Below the pieces are notes generated by a model. That model was not told where the DNA came from and did not search any database. It saw only the letters and a list, made by a program, of their open reading frames with translations. From Gallionella straubiae (lineage in GTDB: Bacteria > Pseudomonadota > Gammaproteobacteria > Burkholderiales > Gallionellaceae): a stretch of DNA of 64,000 nt. Of this stretch, positions 1-9,110 are shown in pieces. Made by a program: the position numbers and the translations under genes. Numbering within the stretch: the stretch's first letter is position 1; the number at the start of each line of letters is the position of its first letter. The stretch covers positions 1,364,001 through 1,428,000 of the forward strand of contig NZ_CP194331.1 in the NCBI RefSeq assembly GCF_051257895.1, read 5' to 3'.

Positions 1-799
1 TGACCTTGCCGGATTTGCCGACGATGTCGAAGCGTGCTACGTCGCCGCGCAGGCGCTCGGCCACCACTTCAAACTGGATGCCCTTCTTGCCCAAGTGGAA
101 GGTGTCGAAGTCGAAGAACATCTTGAGCATGTCTTCGTTGCTGTAGCCGAGTGAACGCAACAGGATAGTGACCGGCATCTTGCGGCGGCGGTCGATACGG
201 AAGTACACGTAGTCCTTCGCGTCGAATTCGAAATCCAGCCAGGAGCCGCGATACGGAATGATACGCGCGGAGAACAGTAGCTTGCCGGACGAATGGGTCT
301 TGCCCCGGTCATGCTCGAAGAACACGCCGGGCGAACGGTGCAGCTGCGACACGATGACGCGCTCGGTGCCGTTGATCACGAACGAGCCGGTGGGCGTCAT
401 GAGCGGCATTTCGCCCATATACACTTCCTGCTCCTTGACTTCCTTGACCGTGGGCTTGGACGCTTCCTTGTCCATGATGGTCAGGCGCACACGCGCGCGC
501 AGCGGCGAGGCATAAGTCAGGCCGCGCTGCTGGCATTCCTTGACATCGAACGGCGGCATGCCGAGCTGGTAGCTGACAAAGTCGAGGCGCGCATTTTTGG
601 AATGGCTCTCGATCGGGAAAATGCCGTTGAAAGCGGCCTGCAGGCCTTCATTTTTCCGCTGTTCCGGCGGAGTATAGGCCTGCAGGAATGCGGCAAAAGA
701 TTCCAATTGGGTAGACAGCAGGAATGGAACCGGTAACGCGCCGACTCGCTTGGCAAAACTTTTACGAATGCGTTTTTTTTCGGTAAAAGAGTAGCTCAT
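1..799 (-). CDS. rpoB: RNA polymerase beta subunit, N-terminal part (cut by window edge)
   Basis: This is the beta subunit of RNA polymerase, which forms one side of the catalytic cleft. Only the first 266 codons are present because the gene runs off the left edge. The start at 799 gives MSYSFTEKKRIRKSF, the usual proteobacterial RpoB N-terminus, and the frame stays open to base 1. Motifs such as GTERVIVSQLHRSPG and the FFEHDRGKTHSSGK segment match the beta protrusion region. It follows rplL after a 168 bp gap holding an attenuator-like hairpin, as in the classical rplKAJL-rpoBC cluster. rpoC should lie further left. Confidence 0.97.
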   Translation of the reverse strand, partial: MSYSFTEKKRIRKSFAKRVGALPVPFLLSTQLESFAAFLQAYTPPEQRKNEGLQAAFNGIFPIESHSKNARLDFVSYQLGMPPFDVKECQQRGLTYASPLRARVRLTIMDKEASKPTVKEVKEQEVYMGEMPLMTPTGSFVINGTERVIVSQLHRSPGVFFEHDRGKTHSSGKLLFSARIIPYRGSWLDFEFDAKDYVYFRIDRRRKMPVTILLRSLGYSNEDMLKMFFDFDTFHLGKKGIQFEVVAERLRGDVARFDIVGKSGKV

Positions 800-827
800 A
801 TAATCTCCACGATCGAAGGAAAACGAA

Positions 828-869
828 GTTTCAGTACAGACTAACCTAGGTTATGCCGGAACTAAAAAG
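828..869. promoter_or_regulatory. Palindrome-containing motif, copy A (rplL-rpoB gap)
   Basis: A perfect 12-bp palindrome, TAACCTAGGTTA (842-853), is flanked on the left by GTTTCAGTACAGACT and on the right by CGGAACTAAA. A second locus at 43367-43420 has nearly the same flanks around a different palindrome. The outer flanks GTTTCAGT and ACTAAA are themselves partly complementary, so the unit could fold as a stem carrying an inner hairpin. On the minus strand it lies about 30-70 nt before the rpoB start. Its function is unknown; an RNA leader element or protein binding site is possible. Confidence 0.4.
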
Positions 870-924
870 ACAGGGGGCAGGAAGTGATTATCGGCTTCCT
901 GGCCGCTGGTTTCTTAAAGCGGCA

Positions 925-952
925 AAAGGCTGACGGTAAGCCGCCAGCCTTT
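925..952 (-). terminator. Hairpin between rplL and rpoB (attenuator-like)
   Basis: A 12-bp stem, AAAGGCTG(G/A)CGG with a four-base loop, lies 16 nt after the rplL stop. On the minus strand it is followed by TTTTGCC. Partial terminators at this exact place are known in other proteobacteria, where they lower rpoBC expression relative to the ribosomal protein genes. The short U tract fits partial read-through. Confidence 0.7.
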
Positions 953-967
953 CTGCCACGCACAACC

Positions 968-1345
968 TTACTTGATTTCAGCAGTTGCGCCAGCTTCGGT
1001 CAGCTGCTTGGCGATTGCATCAGCATCAGCCTTGGACACACCTTCCTTGACGGGCTTCGGTGCGCCGTCCACCAGGTCCTTGGCTTCCTTCAGGCCCAGG
1101 CCGGTGATGGTACGAACCACCTTGATCGTGTTCACCTTGTTGTCGCCGGCGGACTTCAGGATCACGGTGAATTCGGTTTGCTCGGCGGCAGCAGCACCAG
1201 CGGCAGCAGCACCGCCAGCAGCCGGAGCAGCCATCGCAGCAGCGGAAACACCGAACTTCTCTTCAATCGCCTTCACCAACTCGTTGAGTTCCAGCACGGA
1301 CATGTTGTCCAGTGCAGCCAAAAATGCGTCTTTATCGAATGCCAT
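968..1345 (-). CDS. rplL: 50S ribosomal protein L7/L12
   Basis: This is the acidic stalk protein of the large subunit, present as dimers bound to L10, which recruits translational GTPases. The product has 125 residues, the usual length. The N-terminal dimerisation segment (residues 1-35) is followed by an Ala/Gly/Pro-rich hinge (about 36-55) and the C-terminal GTPase-contact domain with the KSAGDNKVNTIKVVR and GLKEAKDLVDGAPKPVKEG segments. It sits 31 nt after rplJ in the same operon. The start MAFDKDAFL is standard. Confidence 0.99.
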   Translation of the reverse strand: MAFDKDAFLAALDNMSVLELNELVKAIEEKFGVSAAAMAAPAAGGAAAAGAAAAEQTEFTVILKSAGDNKVNTIKVVRTITGLGLKEAKDLVDGAPKPVKEGVSKADADAIAKQLTEAGATAEIK

Positions 1346-1376
1346 TTTGTTTTCCTATCTTTAAAAATTAATCGGA

Positions 1377-1874
1377 TCAAGCAGCAGCAGGTTCTTTCTT
1401 CGCGGCAACCGCGCCAAGCACGCGGGCCAAGCCAGAAACCGGCGACTGCAGCAAACCGCACAGTTGTGCCAGCAGGACTTCCTTCGACGGCACGGAAGCC
1501 AGCGCATTCACGCCCGCAGCATCCAGCACCTTGCCGTTGTACGACCCCGCCTTCACTACCAGCTTGTCGTTCGTCTTGGCGAATTCATGCACCACCTTGG
1601 CGGCAGCGACGGCGTCCGCGCTGATGCTGTACACCAGCGGGCCGACCATCTTGTCGCCCAGGGATTCGAACTGGGTACCTTGCACCGCGCGGCGCGCCAG
1701 CGTGTTCTTCAACACGTGGAAATACACCCCCGACTTGCGTGCATTGGCACGCAGCCTGGTGATGTCGCCGACCTGGATGCCACGATACTCTGCCAAAACG
1801 ATGGTCTGGGCCTTTGCAACTTGTGCACTGACTTCCGCGACCACTGCCTGTTTCTCTTGCAGATTGAGACTCAA
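1377..1874 (-). CDS. rplJ: 50S ribosomal protein L10 (TTG start)
   Basis: L10 forms the base of the ribosomal stalk and, with L7/L12, represses its own operon by binding the mRNA leader. The product is 165 residues with the typical AEYRGI and LKNTLARRA segments and a C-terminal L12-binding helix. An in-frame ATG lies upstream, but the chosen TTG start at 1874 is preceded by GGAGGA at ideal spacing and gives the family N-terminus (M)SLNLQEKQAVVAEVSAQ. The ATG version would add residues not found in the family. The Ala-rich C-terminus ends in KKEPAAA. Confidence 0.96.
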   Translation of the reverse strand: MSLNLQEKQAVVAEVSAQVAKAQTIVLAEYRGIQVGDITRLRANARKSGVYFHVLKNTLARRAVQGTQFESLGDKMVGPLVYSISADAVAAAKVVHEFAKTNDKLVVKAGSYNGKVLDAAGVNALASVPSKEVLLAQLCGLLQSPVSGLARVLGAVAAKKEPAAA

Positions 1875-1889
1875 GTCTTCCTCCATTAT

Positions 1890-2085
1890 TCCGGAATGTA
1901 TTTGCGCACATTCCATCGGTTACAACAGCGACCTTGAGCCAGGAAAACAACTCCTGCTCGCGGGCCACACCATCTACGTGGGCCGCCGGGTGTCCGATGA
2001 TCCGAACGCTCCGTCAATTAAGTCTCCGGCCGACAACTCCTTTGACACCTACGGTCTTTGATGCTGCCAGCACGCCAGCAGTCCA
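1890..2085 (-). promoter_or_regulatory. L10 (rplJ) mRNA leader candidate
   Basis: The 258 bp between rplA and rplJ is far longer than other gaps in this operon. On the minus strand it contains ACCGTAGGTG near its 5' side and CGTAGATGGTG near its middle, resembling the conserved strands of the L10 leader that binds L10-(L12)4 in proteobacteria. Exact boundaries and pairing were not verified. A covariance-model search for the L10 leader would settle it. Confidence 0.5.
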
Positions 2086-2094
2086 AAGATCAGA

Positions 2095-2120
2095 GGCGAC
2101 AGGATTTTCATCCTGCCGCC
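2095..2120 (-). promoter_or_regulatory. Strong hairpin just after rplA
   Basis: An 11-bp stem (GGCGGCAGGAT paired with ATCCTGTCGCC, one G-U pair) closed by a GAAA tetraloop begins 12 nt after the rplA stop. There is no U tract after it, so simple intrinsic termination is unlikely. An RNA processing site or a 3'-end stabiliser separating rplKA from rplJL mRNA is more plausible. Confidence 0.45.
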
Positions 2121-2132
2121 AAATTCAAAACA

Positions 2133-2819
2133 CTATGCCGTCAGGCTAGCCTGCTCGACGCGGATGCCGGCTCCCATGGTGCTGGAGATGGATACCTTTT
2201 TCAGGTACACCCCCTTGGATGCCGCGGGCTTGGCCTTGTTCAGCGCGTCGACCAACGCCAGCAGGTTTTCACGCAACGCTTCCGGCGCGAACGAAGCACG
2301 GCCGATGGTGCACTGCACGATGCCGTTTTTGTCGGTGCGGTACTGCACCTGTCCGGCCTTGGCATTCTTCACCGCACCCGCCACGTCGGCGGACACCGTA
2401 CCCACCTTGGGGTTAGGCATCAAACCGCGCGGACCGAGGATCTGGCCCAGTTGACCGACCAGACGCATCGCATCCGGGCTGGCGATCAGCACGTCAAAGT
2501 TCAGGTTGCCACCCTTGATGGATTCGGCCAGGTCGTCGAAACCGACGATGTCTGCACCTGCTGCCTTAGCCTCTTCGGCCTTGGCTCCCTGCGCAAATAC
2601 CGCCACACGCACCACCTTGCCGGTGCCCTTGGGCAGCACCACGGAGCCGCGCACCAACTGATCGGACTTGCGGGCATCGATGCCGAGGTTCACCGCAACG
2701 TCGATGGACTCATCAAACTTCGCCACGGCGGTTTCCTTGACCAGATTCAGCGCATCGTTCAGCGGATACAGCTTGTTGCGGTCGACCTTGGCCGCAATTG
2801 CCTTATAACGTTTGGACAT
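2133..2819 (-). CDS. rplA: 50S ribosomal protein L1
   Basis: L1 binds 23S rRNA at the mobile L1 stalk and takes part in E-site tRNA release. The product is 228 residues from MSKRYKAIAAKVDRNK, the standard N-terminus. The frame is open further upstream, but that would overlap rplK. The conserved PKGTGKVVRVAVFA and ILGPRGLMPNPKVGT segments are present. The start codon lies one base after the rplK stop, so translational coupling with rplK is likely. Confidence 0.98.
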   Translation of the reverse strand: MSKRYKAIAAKVDRNKLYPLNDALNLVKETAVAKFDESIDVAVNLGIDARKSDQLVRGSVVLPKGTGKVVRVAVFAQGAKAEEAKAAGADIVGFDDLAESIKGGNLNFDVLIASPDAMRLVGQLGQILGPRGLMPNPKVGTVSADVAGAVKNAKAGQVQYRTDKNGIVQCTIGRASFAPEALRENLLALVDALNKAKPAASKGVYLKKVSISSTMGAGIRVEQASLTA

Positions 2820-2820
2820 G

Positions 2821-3252
2821 TTATACGCCCTCCACAGTAATGCCCATGCTGCGCGCGCTGCCAGCGATGGTGCGCACTGCGGCATCCATATCGGCGGCCG
2901 TCAGGTCGGGCATCTTGGTTGTTGCGATTTCTTCCGCTTGCTTGCGGGTCAGCTTGCCCACCTTGTCGGTGTGCGGCGTCTTGCTGCCCTTTTGCACGCC
3001 GGCTGCCTTCTTGATCAGAATGGTCGCGGGCGGGGTCTTCATGATGAAGGTGAAGCTCTTGTCCGCGAATGCGGTGATCACCACCGGAATCGGCAGACCG
3101 GGTTCCACGCCTTGCGTCTGTGCGTTAAACGCCTTGCAGAACTCCATGATATTCAGGCCACGCTGACCCAATGCCGGGCCAATCGGTGGACTTGGATTTG
3201 CCTTGCCGGCAGGCACTTGCAGCTTGATGTAGCCGACTACTTTTTTTGCCAT
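2821..3252 (-). CDS. rplK: 50S ribosomal protein L11
   Basis: L11 binds the GTPase-associated centre of 23S rRNA and is needed for the RelA stringent response. The product is 143 residues, the full family length, beginning MAKKVVGYIKLQVPAGKANPSP with the conserved GPALGQRGLNIMEFCKAFN segment. It follows nusG after 124 nt and is immediately coupled to rplA. Confidence 0.98.
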   Translation of the reverse strand: MAKKVVGYIKLQVPAGKANPSPPIGPALGQRGLNIMEFCKAFNAQTQGVEPGLPIPVVITAFADKSFTFIMKTPPATILIKKAAGVQKGSKTPHTDKVGKLTRKQAEEIATTKMPDLTAADMDAAVRTIAGSARSMGITVEGV

Positions 3253-3376
3253 GATATGCTCCTGTCAAACGGGTACCAGCGAAACTTTTCGTTTCTCCCC
3301 AACGTAAGAAATGACAAACGGGAAACTGCATCTGCAATCCTTGCAGGCTGCGTTCCCCCTCCGCATTCCTCGCTCT

Positions 3377-3910
3377 TCAGCCTTTTTCTACCTGGCCGAA
3401 ATCCAGCTCCACGGGTGTCGAGCGACCGAAAATGGTCACCGCCACGCGTATCTTGTTCTTGTCGTAATTGACATCCTCGACCGTGCCGTTGAAGTCGGTA
3501 AACGGGCCTTCCTTGACGCGCACCGCCTCACCCACCTCAAACAGCACCTTGGGCCTGGGTTTTTCGACCCCGGCCTGCATCTGCTGCATGATGTTCTGCA
3601 CTTCCTTTTCACTGATCGGCGTGGGCTTCATCGCCGAGCCGCCCAGGAAACCGGTTACCTTTGGGGTGCTCTTCACCAGATGCCAAGACTCATCGGTCAT
3701 TTCCATCTCGACCAGCACATAGCCCGGGAAAAACTTGCGCTCGGTAATACTCTTTTGCCCGGATTTCAGCTCCACCACCTCTTCGACGGGAACCAGAATC
3801 TGTCCGAACTTGTCCTGCATTCCCTCGCGCTGAATGCGCTCGGTCAGTGCACGCTGCACGCTTTTCTCAAACTGCGAGTACGTATGAACAACATACCAGT
3901 TCTTGGCCAT
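3377..3910 (-). CDS. nusG: Transcription termination/antitermination protein NusG
   Basis: NusG binds RNA polymerase across the cleft, suppresses pausing and couples to Rho or S10. The product is 177 residues. The N-terminal NGN domain begins MAKNWYVVHTYSQFEKSVQ, and the C-terminal KOW domain (from about residue 125) contains the EGPFTDFNGTVEDV segment. The start ATG at 3910 overlaps the secE stop in TGATG, so the two are translationally coupled; an in-frame GTG immediately before it is not needed. Confidence 0.98.
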   Translation of the reverse strand: MAKNWYVVHTYSQFEKSVQRALTERIQREGMQDKFGQILVPVEEVVELKSGQKSITERKFFPGYVLVEMEMTDESWHLVKSTPKVTGFLGGSAMKPTPISEKEVQNIMQQMQAGVEKPRPKVLFEVGEAVRVKEGPFTDFNGTVEDVNYDKNKIRVAVTIFGRSTPVELDFGQVEKG

Positions 3911-4257
3911 CACTCACCCCGTCCCATCAGTTTATTCACCACCACCATCAGGCTGGCATCAACTGCCCACAGGAACAATGCCATGATGATGGTAAACACG
4001 ATCACGATGCCTGTGGTTTGCAGCGTTTCCTTGCGCGTCGGCCAGGATACACGCTTCGCCTCGGCAACAGAATCCTTGCCGAAAGCAAAAAAACGTTTCC
4101 CCGGTTCGCTGGTCCATGCCACTACAGCCGCCAGCAACAGGCCCACCAGCACCGAAGCCACCTTCAGCACTGCCGCACTATCGCGCAGGTAATAGAAGCC
4201 TGCAATACCTGCCACTACTAGCAGGAAAGCAACCAGCAACTTGATTTTATCTGCCAT
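3910..4257 (-). CDS. secE: Preprotein translocase subunit SecE
   Basis: SecE clamps SecY in the inner-membrane translocon. The product is 115 residues with three predicted transmembrane helices (about residues 5-22, 32-50 and 85-110), the long three-helix form seen in many proteobacteria. The conserved cytoplasmic motif is visible as AEAKRVSWPTRKETLQTT. The start at 4257 (MADKIKLL) is preferred to an in-frame TTG two codons upstream. It overlaps nusG by one base and follows tRNA-Trp. Confidence 0.97.
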   Translation of the reverse strand: MADKIKLLVAFLLVVAGIAGFYYLRDSAAVLKVASVLVGLLLAAVVAWTSEPGKRFFAFGKDSVAEAKRVSWPTRKETLQTTGIVIVFTIIMALFLWAVDASLMVVVNKLMGRGE

Positions 4258-4291
4258 GCGCAATTATTCCGATCAACTATTACTTACCTTT

Positions 4292-4367
4292 TGGCAGGCC
4301 AGGAGGGTCTCGAACCCCCAACCCTCGGTTTTGGAGACCGATACTCTACCAATTGAGCTACTGGCCT
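4292..4367 (-). tRNA. tRNA-Trp (CCA anticodon)
   Basis: The minus strand folds into a full cloverleaf: acceptor AGGCCAG/CTGGCCT, anticodon loop CTCCAAA (anticodon CCA), a T arm with GGTTCGAGACC, discriminator G and an encoded CCA end. It lies between tuf and secE, its usual place in proteobacteria. Confidence 0.98.
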
Positions 4368-4394
4368 AAAACCCGGGAAGGAAGAAGAGAGAAT

Positions 4395-4437
4395 GGAGAA
4401 GGGTCATCCCCCTCCCTCTTCACCCTTCACCCTTCTC
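4395..4437. repeat. Purine-tract inverted repeat after tuf
   Basis: GAGAAGGGT and ACCCTTCTC arms (4396-4404 and 4429-4437) flank tandem CCCTTCA units directly after the tuf stop. A very similar purine/pyrimidine palindrome lies after ftsK (57061-57108). It may act as a 3'-end hairpin for tuf, and looks like a member of an interspersed family. Confidence 0.55.
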
Positions 4438-4443
4438 ATCCTT

Positions 4444-5634
<1,191 letters not shown>

Positions 5635-5676
5635 GATTTTTCCTTATCAATGTCAAACGTTAACAATAAAAACTAA

Positions 5677-5751
<75 letters not shown>

Positions 5752-5761
5752 AAAACTAAAC

Positions 5762-5835
5762 TGGAGCGGGTGAAGGGAATCGAACCCTCGTCGTAAGTTT
5801 GGAAAACTTCTGCTCTACCATTGAGCTACACCCGC
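5762..5835 (-). tRNA. tRNA-Gly (TCC anticodon)
   Basis: The minus strand gives acceptor GCGGGTG/CACCCGC, anticodon loop TTTCCAA (anticodon TCC) on a stem with one mismatch at the top pair, T arm GGGTTCGATTCCC and encoded CCA. It lies 10 bp before tRNA-Thr in the same transcription unit. Confidence 0.96.
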
Positions 5836-5904
5836 AGGCTTTCCCACCAAACAACGGCTTAAAGCAAGCAGTTGCCACAACCCAGTAAAAAATATTCAAC
5901 TATT

Positions 5905-5990
5905 TGGTGGAGGGGGACGGATTCGAACCATCGTACTCATAAGAGGGCAGATTTACAGTCTGCTGCCTTTAACCACTCGGCCACCCCTCC
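5905..5990 (-). tRNA. tRNA-Tyr (GTA anticodon)
   Basis: An 86-nt class II tRNA with a long variable arm, acceptor GGAGGGG/CCCCTCC, anticodon loop CTGTAAA (anticodon GTA) and encoded CCA. It is first in the Tyr-Gly-Thr-tuf-Trp series. The 160 bp between it and dnaG (5991-6149) shows no gene; a rightward ORF crossing it is an antisense shadow of this tRNA. Confidence 0.97.
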
Positions 5991-6149
5991 AAACAGAACT
6001 TGCGATTATGTCAATTCCCGCCTCGGATGTCAAACCAAAGCCCCGTCCCGAATTAAAAATCACCGGGAGTCGTCGTCAAAAGAGATCATTACACTGGGCA
6101 AAAAGCTATCGAAACAGCAAATTTCGCTGACATCGAAGCAAAGAAGCAA

Positions 6150-7898
6150 TCAGCCACCCTGCAGCAACTTCAACAGCTGCTTGTACTGCTCTCGCTCCTC
6201 ATCGCTCAGACCGTTAGTGCCGCCTCGTGCTTTTATCTGTAACGCCTGAAATTGCTGACGATACCGACCTTCGCTGATTCTGCTCATCAACCCGGAAAAC
6301 TCCGCCGCCACATCAAAATTTTCACCCCAATTCAGCATATCCGCCTCTGCCGCCGCTAGAGTTTTTTCGTGCGCCGTGCCTTGGAACATCTGCATGAGCG
6401 CCGCACCGCCTACTTCAAAACCGGCTTCACGCAATGCATAGAGCAACGCCGCCACCGCCTCGGCTTCCGCGCCTTCACCGTACCAATCGGCGTGGATTTG
6501 CGCACCCAGCGCCGGCTGCGCAATCAGGCATTGCAGCAGCAGCCGATGCGCCGAAGGCGCTGCGCGCCCGGCTTTCTGGAAGACCCGGGGAGCCGTACGC
6601 GCGACCGGCTTGATCTCATACAGAGCTTCCAGTTCCACCTGACTCACCCCGGCGAGTGCCGCAATTTCCTTGCGCAGCAACAGGGCAGTGGCCGGCGCGG
6701 CAATCGCGGTCAACAGCGGTTTGGCGCGCTGCAGCAACTGGCTGCGTCCCTCCTGGGTGCGCAAGTCCAGCTCCGCGCTGATTTCGCGCAGCAAATAGGC
6801 AGATAACGGCATCGCCTCCTGCACGCGCTGCTCGAAGGCATCCCTGCCGAATTCGCGGATGAAACTGTCAGGATCATGCTCGACCGGCAGAAACAGGAAG
6901 CTGATGCGCTTTCCGTCCTGCAAGTGGGGCAGCGCGTTTTCCAGCGCGCGCCAAGCCGCCTTCTGTCCGGCCTTGTCGCCGTCGAAGCTGAACACGATGT
7001 GTTCGGTCAGGTGCAGCAGTTTCTGCACGTGATACGGCGTGGTTGCCGTACCCAGCGTCGCCACGGCATATTCCACGCCGTGCTGCGCGAGCGCCACCAC
7101 ATCCATGTAACCCTCCACCACCAGCACCCGCTGCGAAGCGCGGATCGCCTTCTGCGCCTGATACAGGCCGTACAGCTCGCGCCCCTTTTCGAACAGCGGC
7201 GTCTCGGGCGAGTTGAGGTACTTGGGCTCACCCTTGTCCAGCACCCGCCCGCCGAAGCCGATGACCTGCCCGCGCACGTTGATGATGGGGAACATGATGC
7301 GGTCGCGGAAGCGGTCGTAGCGCTTGCCTTCGTCGCCGGCGATCACCAGCCCGGTTTCGCTCAGCGTATCGCTCTGGTAATCGGGAAACGCCGCCGCAAG
7401 ATTCTGCCAGCCGTCCGGCGCGTAACCGATGCCGAATTTCGCGGCGATCTCGCCGGACAGCCCACGCCGCTTGAGGTAATCGATCGCGCGCGGCGATTGC
7501 TTGAGTTGCTCGCGGTAGTAGCGCGTGGCGACCTGCATCACCTCGTACAAATCCGGCGCAACTTTCTGGTAGGCCTCCCCTGCGGCTGGACGCTCGCGCG
7601 GCACTTCCAGACCAGCGCTGCGTGCCAGCTCCTCGATCGCCTCGACAAAGCCGAATCCGGCATGCTCCATGACAAAGCTGATCGCCGTGCCATGCGCCCC
7701 GCAGCCGAAGCAATGGTAAAACTGCTTGGACTGACTGACGGTAAACGAGGGGGATTTTTCGCTGTGGAACGGGCAGCAGGCGACAAAATTCGCACCGGCC
7801 TTTTTGAGCGGCACGTAGCGCTCAACCACGTCCACGATATCGAGACGATTAAGCAGGTCCTGAATAAAACTTTTCGGAATCAAGCCCGCACCTTTCAT
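6150..7898 (-). CDS. dnaG: DNA primase
   Basis: DnaG synthesises RNA primers at the replication fork in partnership with the DnaB helicase. The product is 582 residues. The N-terminal zinc-binding domain has CPFH (C42, H45) and CFGC (C63, C66). The TOPRIM catalytic core shows VEGYMDVVAL (residues 261-270) and FSFDGDKAG (303-311), and the C-terminal third is the helicase-binding region. It follows yqeY by 39 nt, as in the rpsU-dnaG-rpoD macromolecular synthesis operon, but here the next gene is a tRNA cluster and rpoD is absent. Confidence 0.98.
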   Translation of the reverse strand: MKGAGLIPKSFIQDLLNRLDIVDVVERYVPLKKAGANFVACCPFHSEKSPSFTVSQSKQFYHCFGCGAHGTAISFVMEHAGFGFVEAIEELARSAGLEVPRERPAAGEAYQKVAPDLYEVMQVATRYYREQLKQSPRAIDYLKRRGLSGEIAAKFGIGYAPDGWQNLAAAFPDYQSDTLSETGLVIAGDEGKRYDRFRDRIMFPIINVRGQVIGFGGRVLDKGEPKYLNSPETPLFEKGRELYGLYQAQKAIRASQRVLVVEGYMDVVALAQHGVEYAVATLGTATTPYHVQKLLHLTEHIVFSFDGDKAGQKAAWRALENALPHLQDGKRISFLFLPVEHDPDSFIREFGRDAFEQRVQEAMPLSAYLLREISAELDLRTQEGRSQLLQRAKPLLTAIAAPATALLLRKEIAALAGVSQVELEALYEIKPVARTAPRVFQKAGRAAPSAHRLLLQCLIAQPALGAQIHADWYGEGAEAEAVAALLYALREAGFEVGGAALMQMFQGTAHEKTLAAAEADMLNWGENFDVAAEFSGLMSRISEGRYRQQFQALQIKARGGTNGLSDEEREQYKQLLKLLQGG

Positions 7899-7937
7899 CG
7901 CTGCCGGCAGGGCGCCGGCGGAACGGTTAACCGGGAA

Positions 7938-8384
7938 TTACTTGCCGAGCTGCGCCTTGATCAGGGCGGAAACCTTGCCCATGTCGGCACGCCCGGCCAA
8001 TTTGGGCTTGAGCACGCCCATCACCTTGCCCATGTCTTGCGGGCCGGCCGCACCGGTTGCGGCGATCGCTTCGGCGACAGCCGCATTGACTTCGGCTTCG
8101 CTGAGCTGTTGCGGCAGATAGTCAGCCAGCACACTCATCTCGAATTTCTCGACATCCGCCAGCTCCTGGCGGCCCGCCGCCTCGTACTGGCTGATTGAGT
8201 CGCGCCGCTGCTTGTTCATCTTCTCGATGATGGCGATCACGTCCGCATCCGACAGCTCGATGCGCTCGTCCACCTCGCGCTGCTTCATCGCGGCGAGCAA
8301 AAGGCGGATAGCCCCGAGGCGCGCCGTATCCTTGGCGCGCATCGCGGCTTTCATGTCATCGGTGATTCGCTGCTTGAGGCTCAT
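7938..8384 (-). CDS. GatB/YqeY domain protein
   Basis: The product is 148 residues of the YqeY family, related to the tRNA-binding C-terminal domain of the amidotransferase subunit GatB. The family's exact role is not settled; a tRNA-related function is assumed from homology. The helical N-terminal part (MSLKQRITDDMKAAMRAKD) and the C-terminal tail KVSALIKAQLGK are typical. It sits between rpsU and dnaG, the usual location in beta- and gammaproteobacteria, which supports the assignment. Confidence 0.93.
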   Translation of the reverse strand: MSLKQRITDDMKAAMRAKDTARLGAIRLLLAAMKQREVDERIELSDADVIAIIEKMNKQRRDSISQYEAAGRQELADVEKFEMSVLADYLPQQLSEAEVNAAVAEAIAATGAAGPQDMGKVMGVLKPKLAGRADMGKVSALIKAQLGK

Positions 8385-8414
8385 GCCGGAGCCGGGAAAA
8401 CCCGGAAGACGGGT

Positions 8415-8627
8415 CTAGTACAGCTTGGGAGGAAGAGTCTGGCTGCGCAGGCGCTTGTAATGGCGCTTCACGGCGGCGGCCAGCTTGCGCTTACGTTCCG
8501 CAGTGGGCTTTTCGTAAAATTCGCGGGCGCGCAGATCGGTCAGCAGGCCGGTCTTTTCCACGGAACGCTTGAAGCGGCGCATCGCCACTTCGAACGGCTC
8601 ATTCTCTTTAACTCGCACAGTTGTCAT
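8415..8627 (-). CDS. rpsU: 30S ribosomal protein S21
   Basis: S21 is a small basic protein of the 30S platform near the anti-Shine-Dalgarno region. The product is 70 residues with the family features PFEVAMRRFKRSVEKTG and RKRKLAAAVKRHYKR. It is the first gene of the rpsU-yqeY-dnaG unit; its promoter should lie in the 8628-8760 gap. Confidence 0.98.
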   Translation of the reverse strand: MTTVRVKENEPFEVAMRRFKRSVEKTGLLTDLRAREFYEKPTAERKRKLAAAVKRHYKRLRSQTLPPKLY

Positions 8628-8764
8628 GAATAAATTACCTTCTACCAGAAAATCGAGGGCGCGATTCTAGCAAAACAATGGCTTATTCCACAACCGATAT
8701 TTAATCCCGCCTGAAACCCGCCTACGGTGCGGCATTGACTCGATCTGTCTCGCCAAAACGACTC

Positions 8765-9082
8765 TTAATCGGCATATCCATACCGGCTTCCGATGACCAA
8801 GGTGTTGTCATGCAGCACCGTGCAGACATGGCGCCCGAAAGAGCGCGGCGTATGCGCAAGAGCCAGATATGCCCCGGAGCCTTCGCGCGAGCCGGGCATA
8901 TTGAGGCGGACGCCATGCTTGTTCGCCAGTGCCGCAAGCTGAGACGTTGGAATGCCCAGTCTGATTTCATGGCAGAAGTTTTTGACATCCCTCCCGCCAA
9001 GCCAGAACATCAGCACAAGCTCGGTTGATGAGAGTACGGTTATTCCAATCAAAACCATTGTGATCTTAAATGCAGCCTTCAT
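8765..9082 (-). CDS. Small membrane-anchored hypothetical protein
   Basis: A 105-residue ORF starting MKAAFKITMVLIGITVL. It has one N-terminal hydrophobic segment (about residues 5-26), then a soluble part with Cys residues at about 34 and 88 and the segments GIPTSQLAALANKHGV and VLHDNTLVIGSRYG. The composition and the sharp hydrophobic anchor argue for a real gene, although the frame stays open further upstream. It lies 28 nt after the tyrS stop on the same strand. I do not recognise the family; an envelope-exposed protein is inferred from topology only. Confidence 0.6.
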   Translation of the reverse strand: MKAAFKITMVLIGITVLSSTELVLMFWLGGRDVKNFCHEIRLGIPTSQLAALANKHGVRLNMPGSREGSGAYLALAHTPRSFGRHVCTVLHDNTLVIGSRYGYAD

Positions 9083-9110
9083 TGGAGAACCAACGCAGCG
9101 GTGTTCGCAA

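Noticed and set aside
5872..6249. Rightward ORF with WWRGTDSNHRTHKRADLQSAAFN
   Set aside because: It is the antisense translation of tRNA-Tyr plus flanks, a well-known false-gene pattern.
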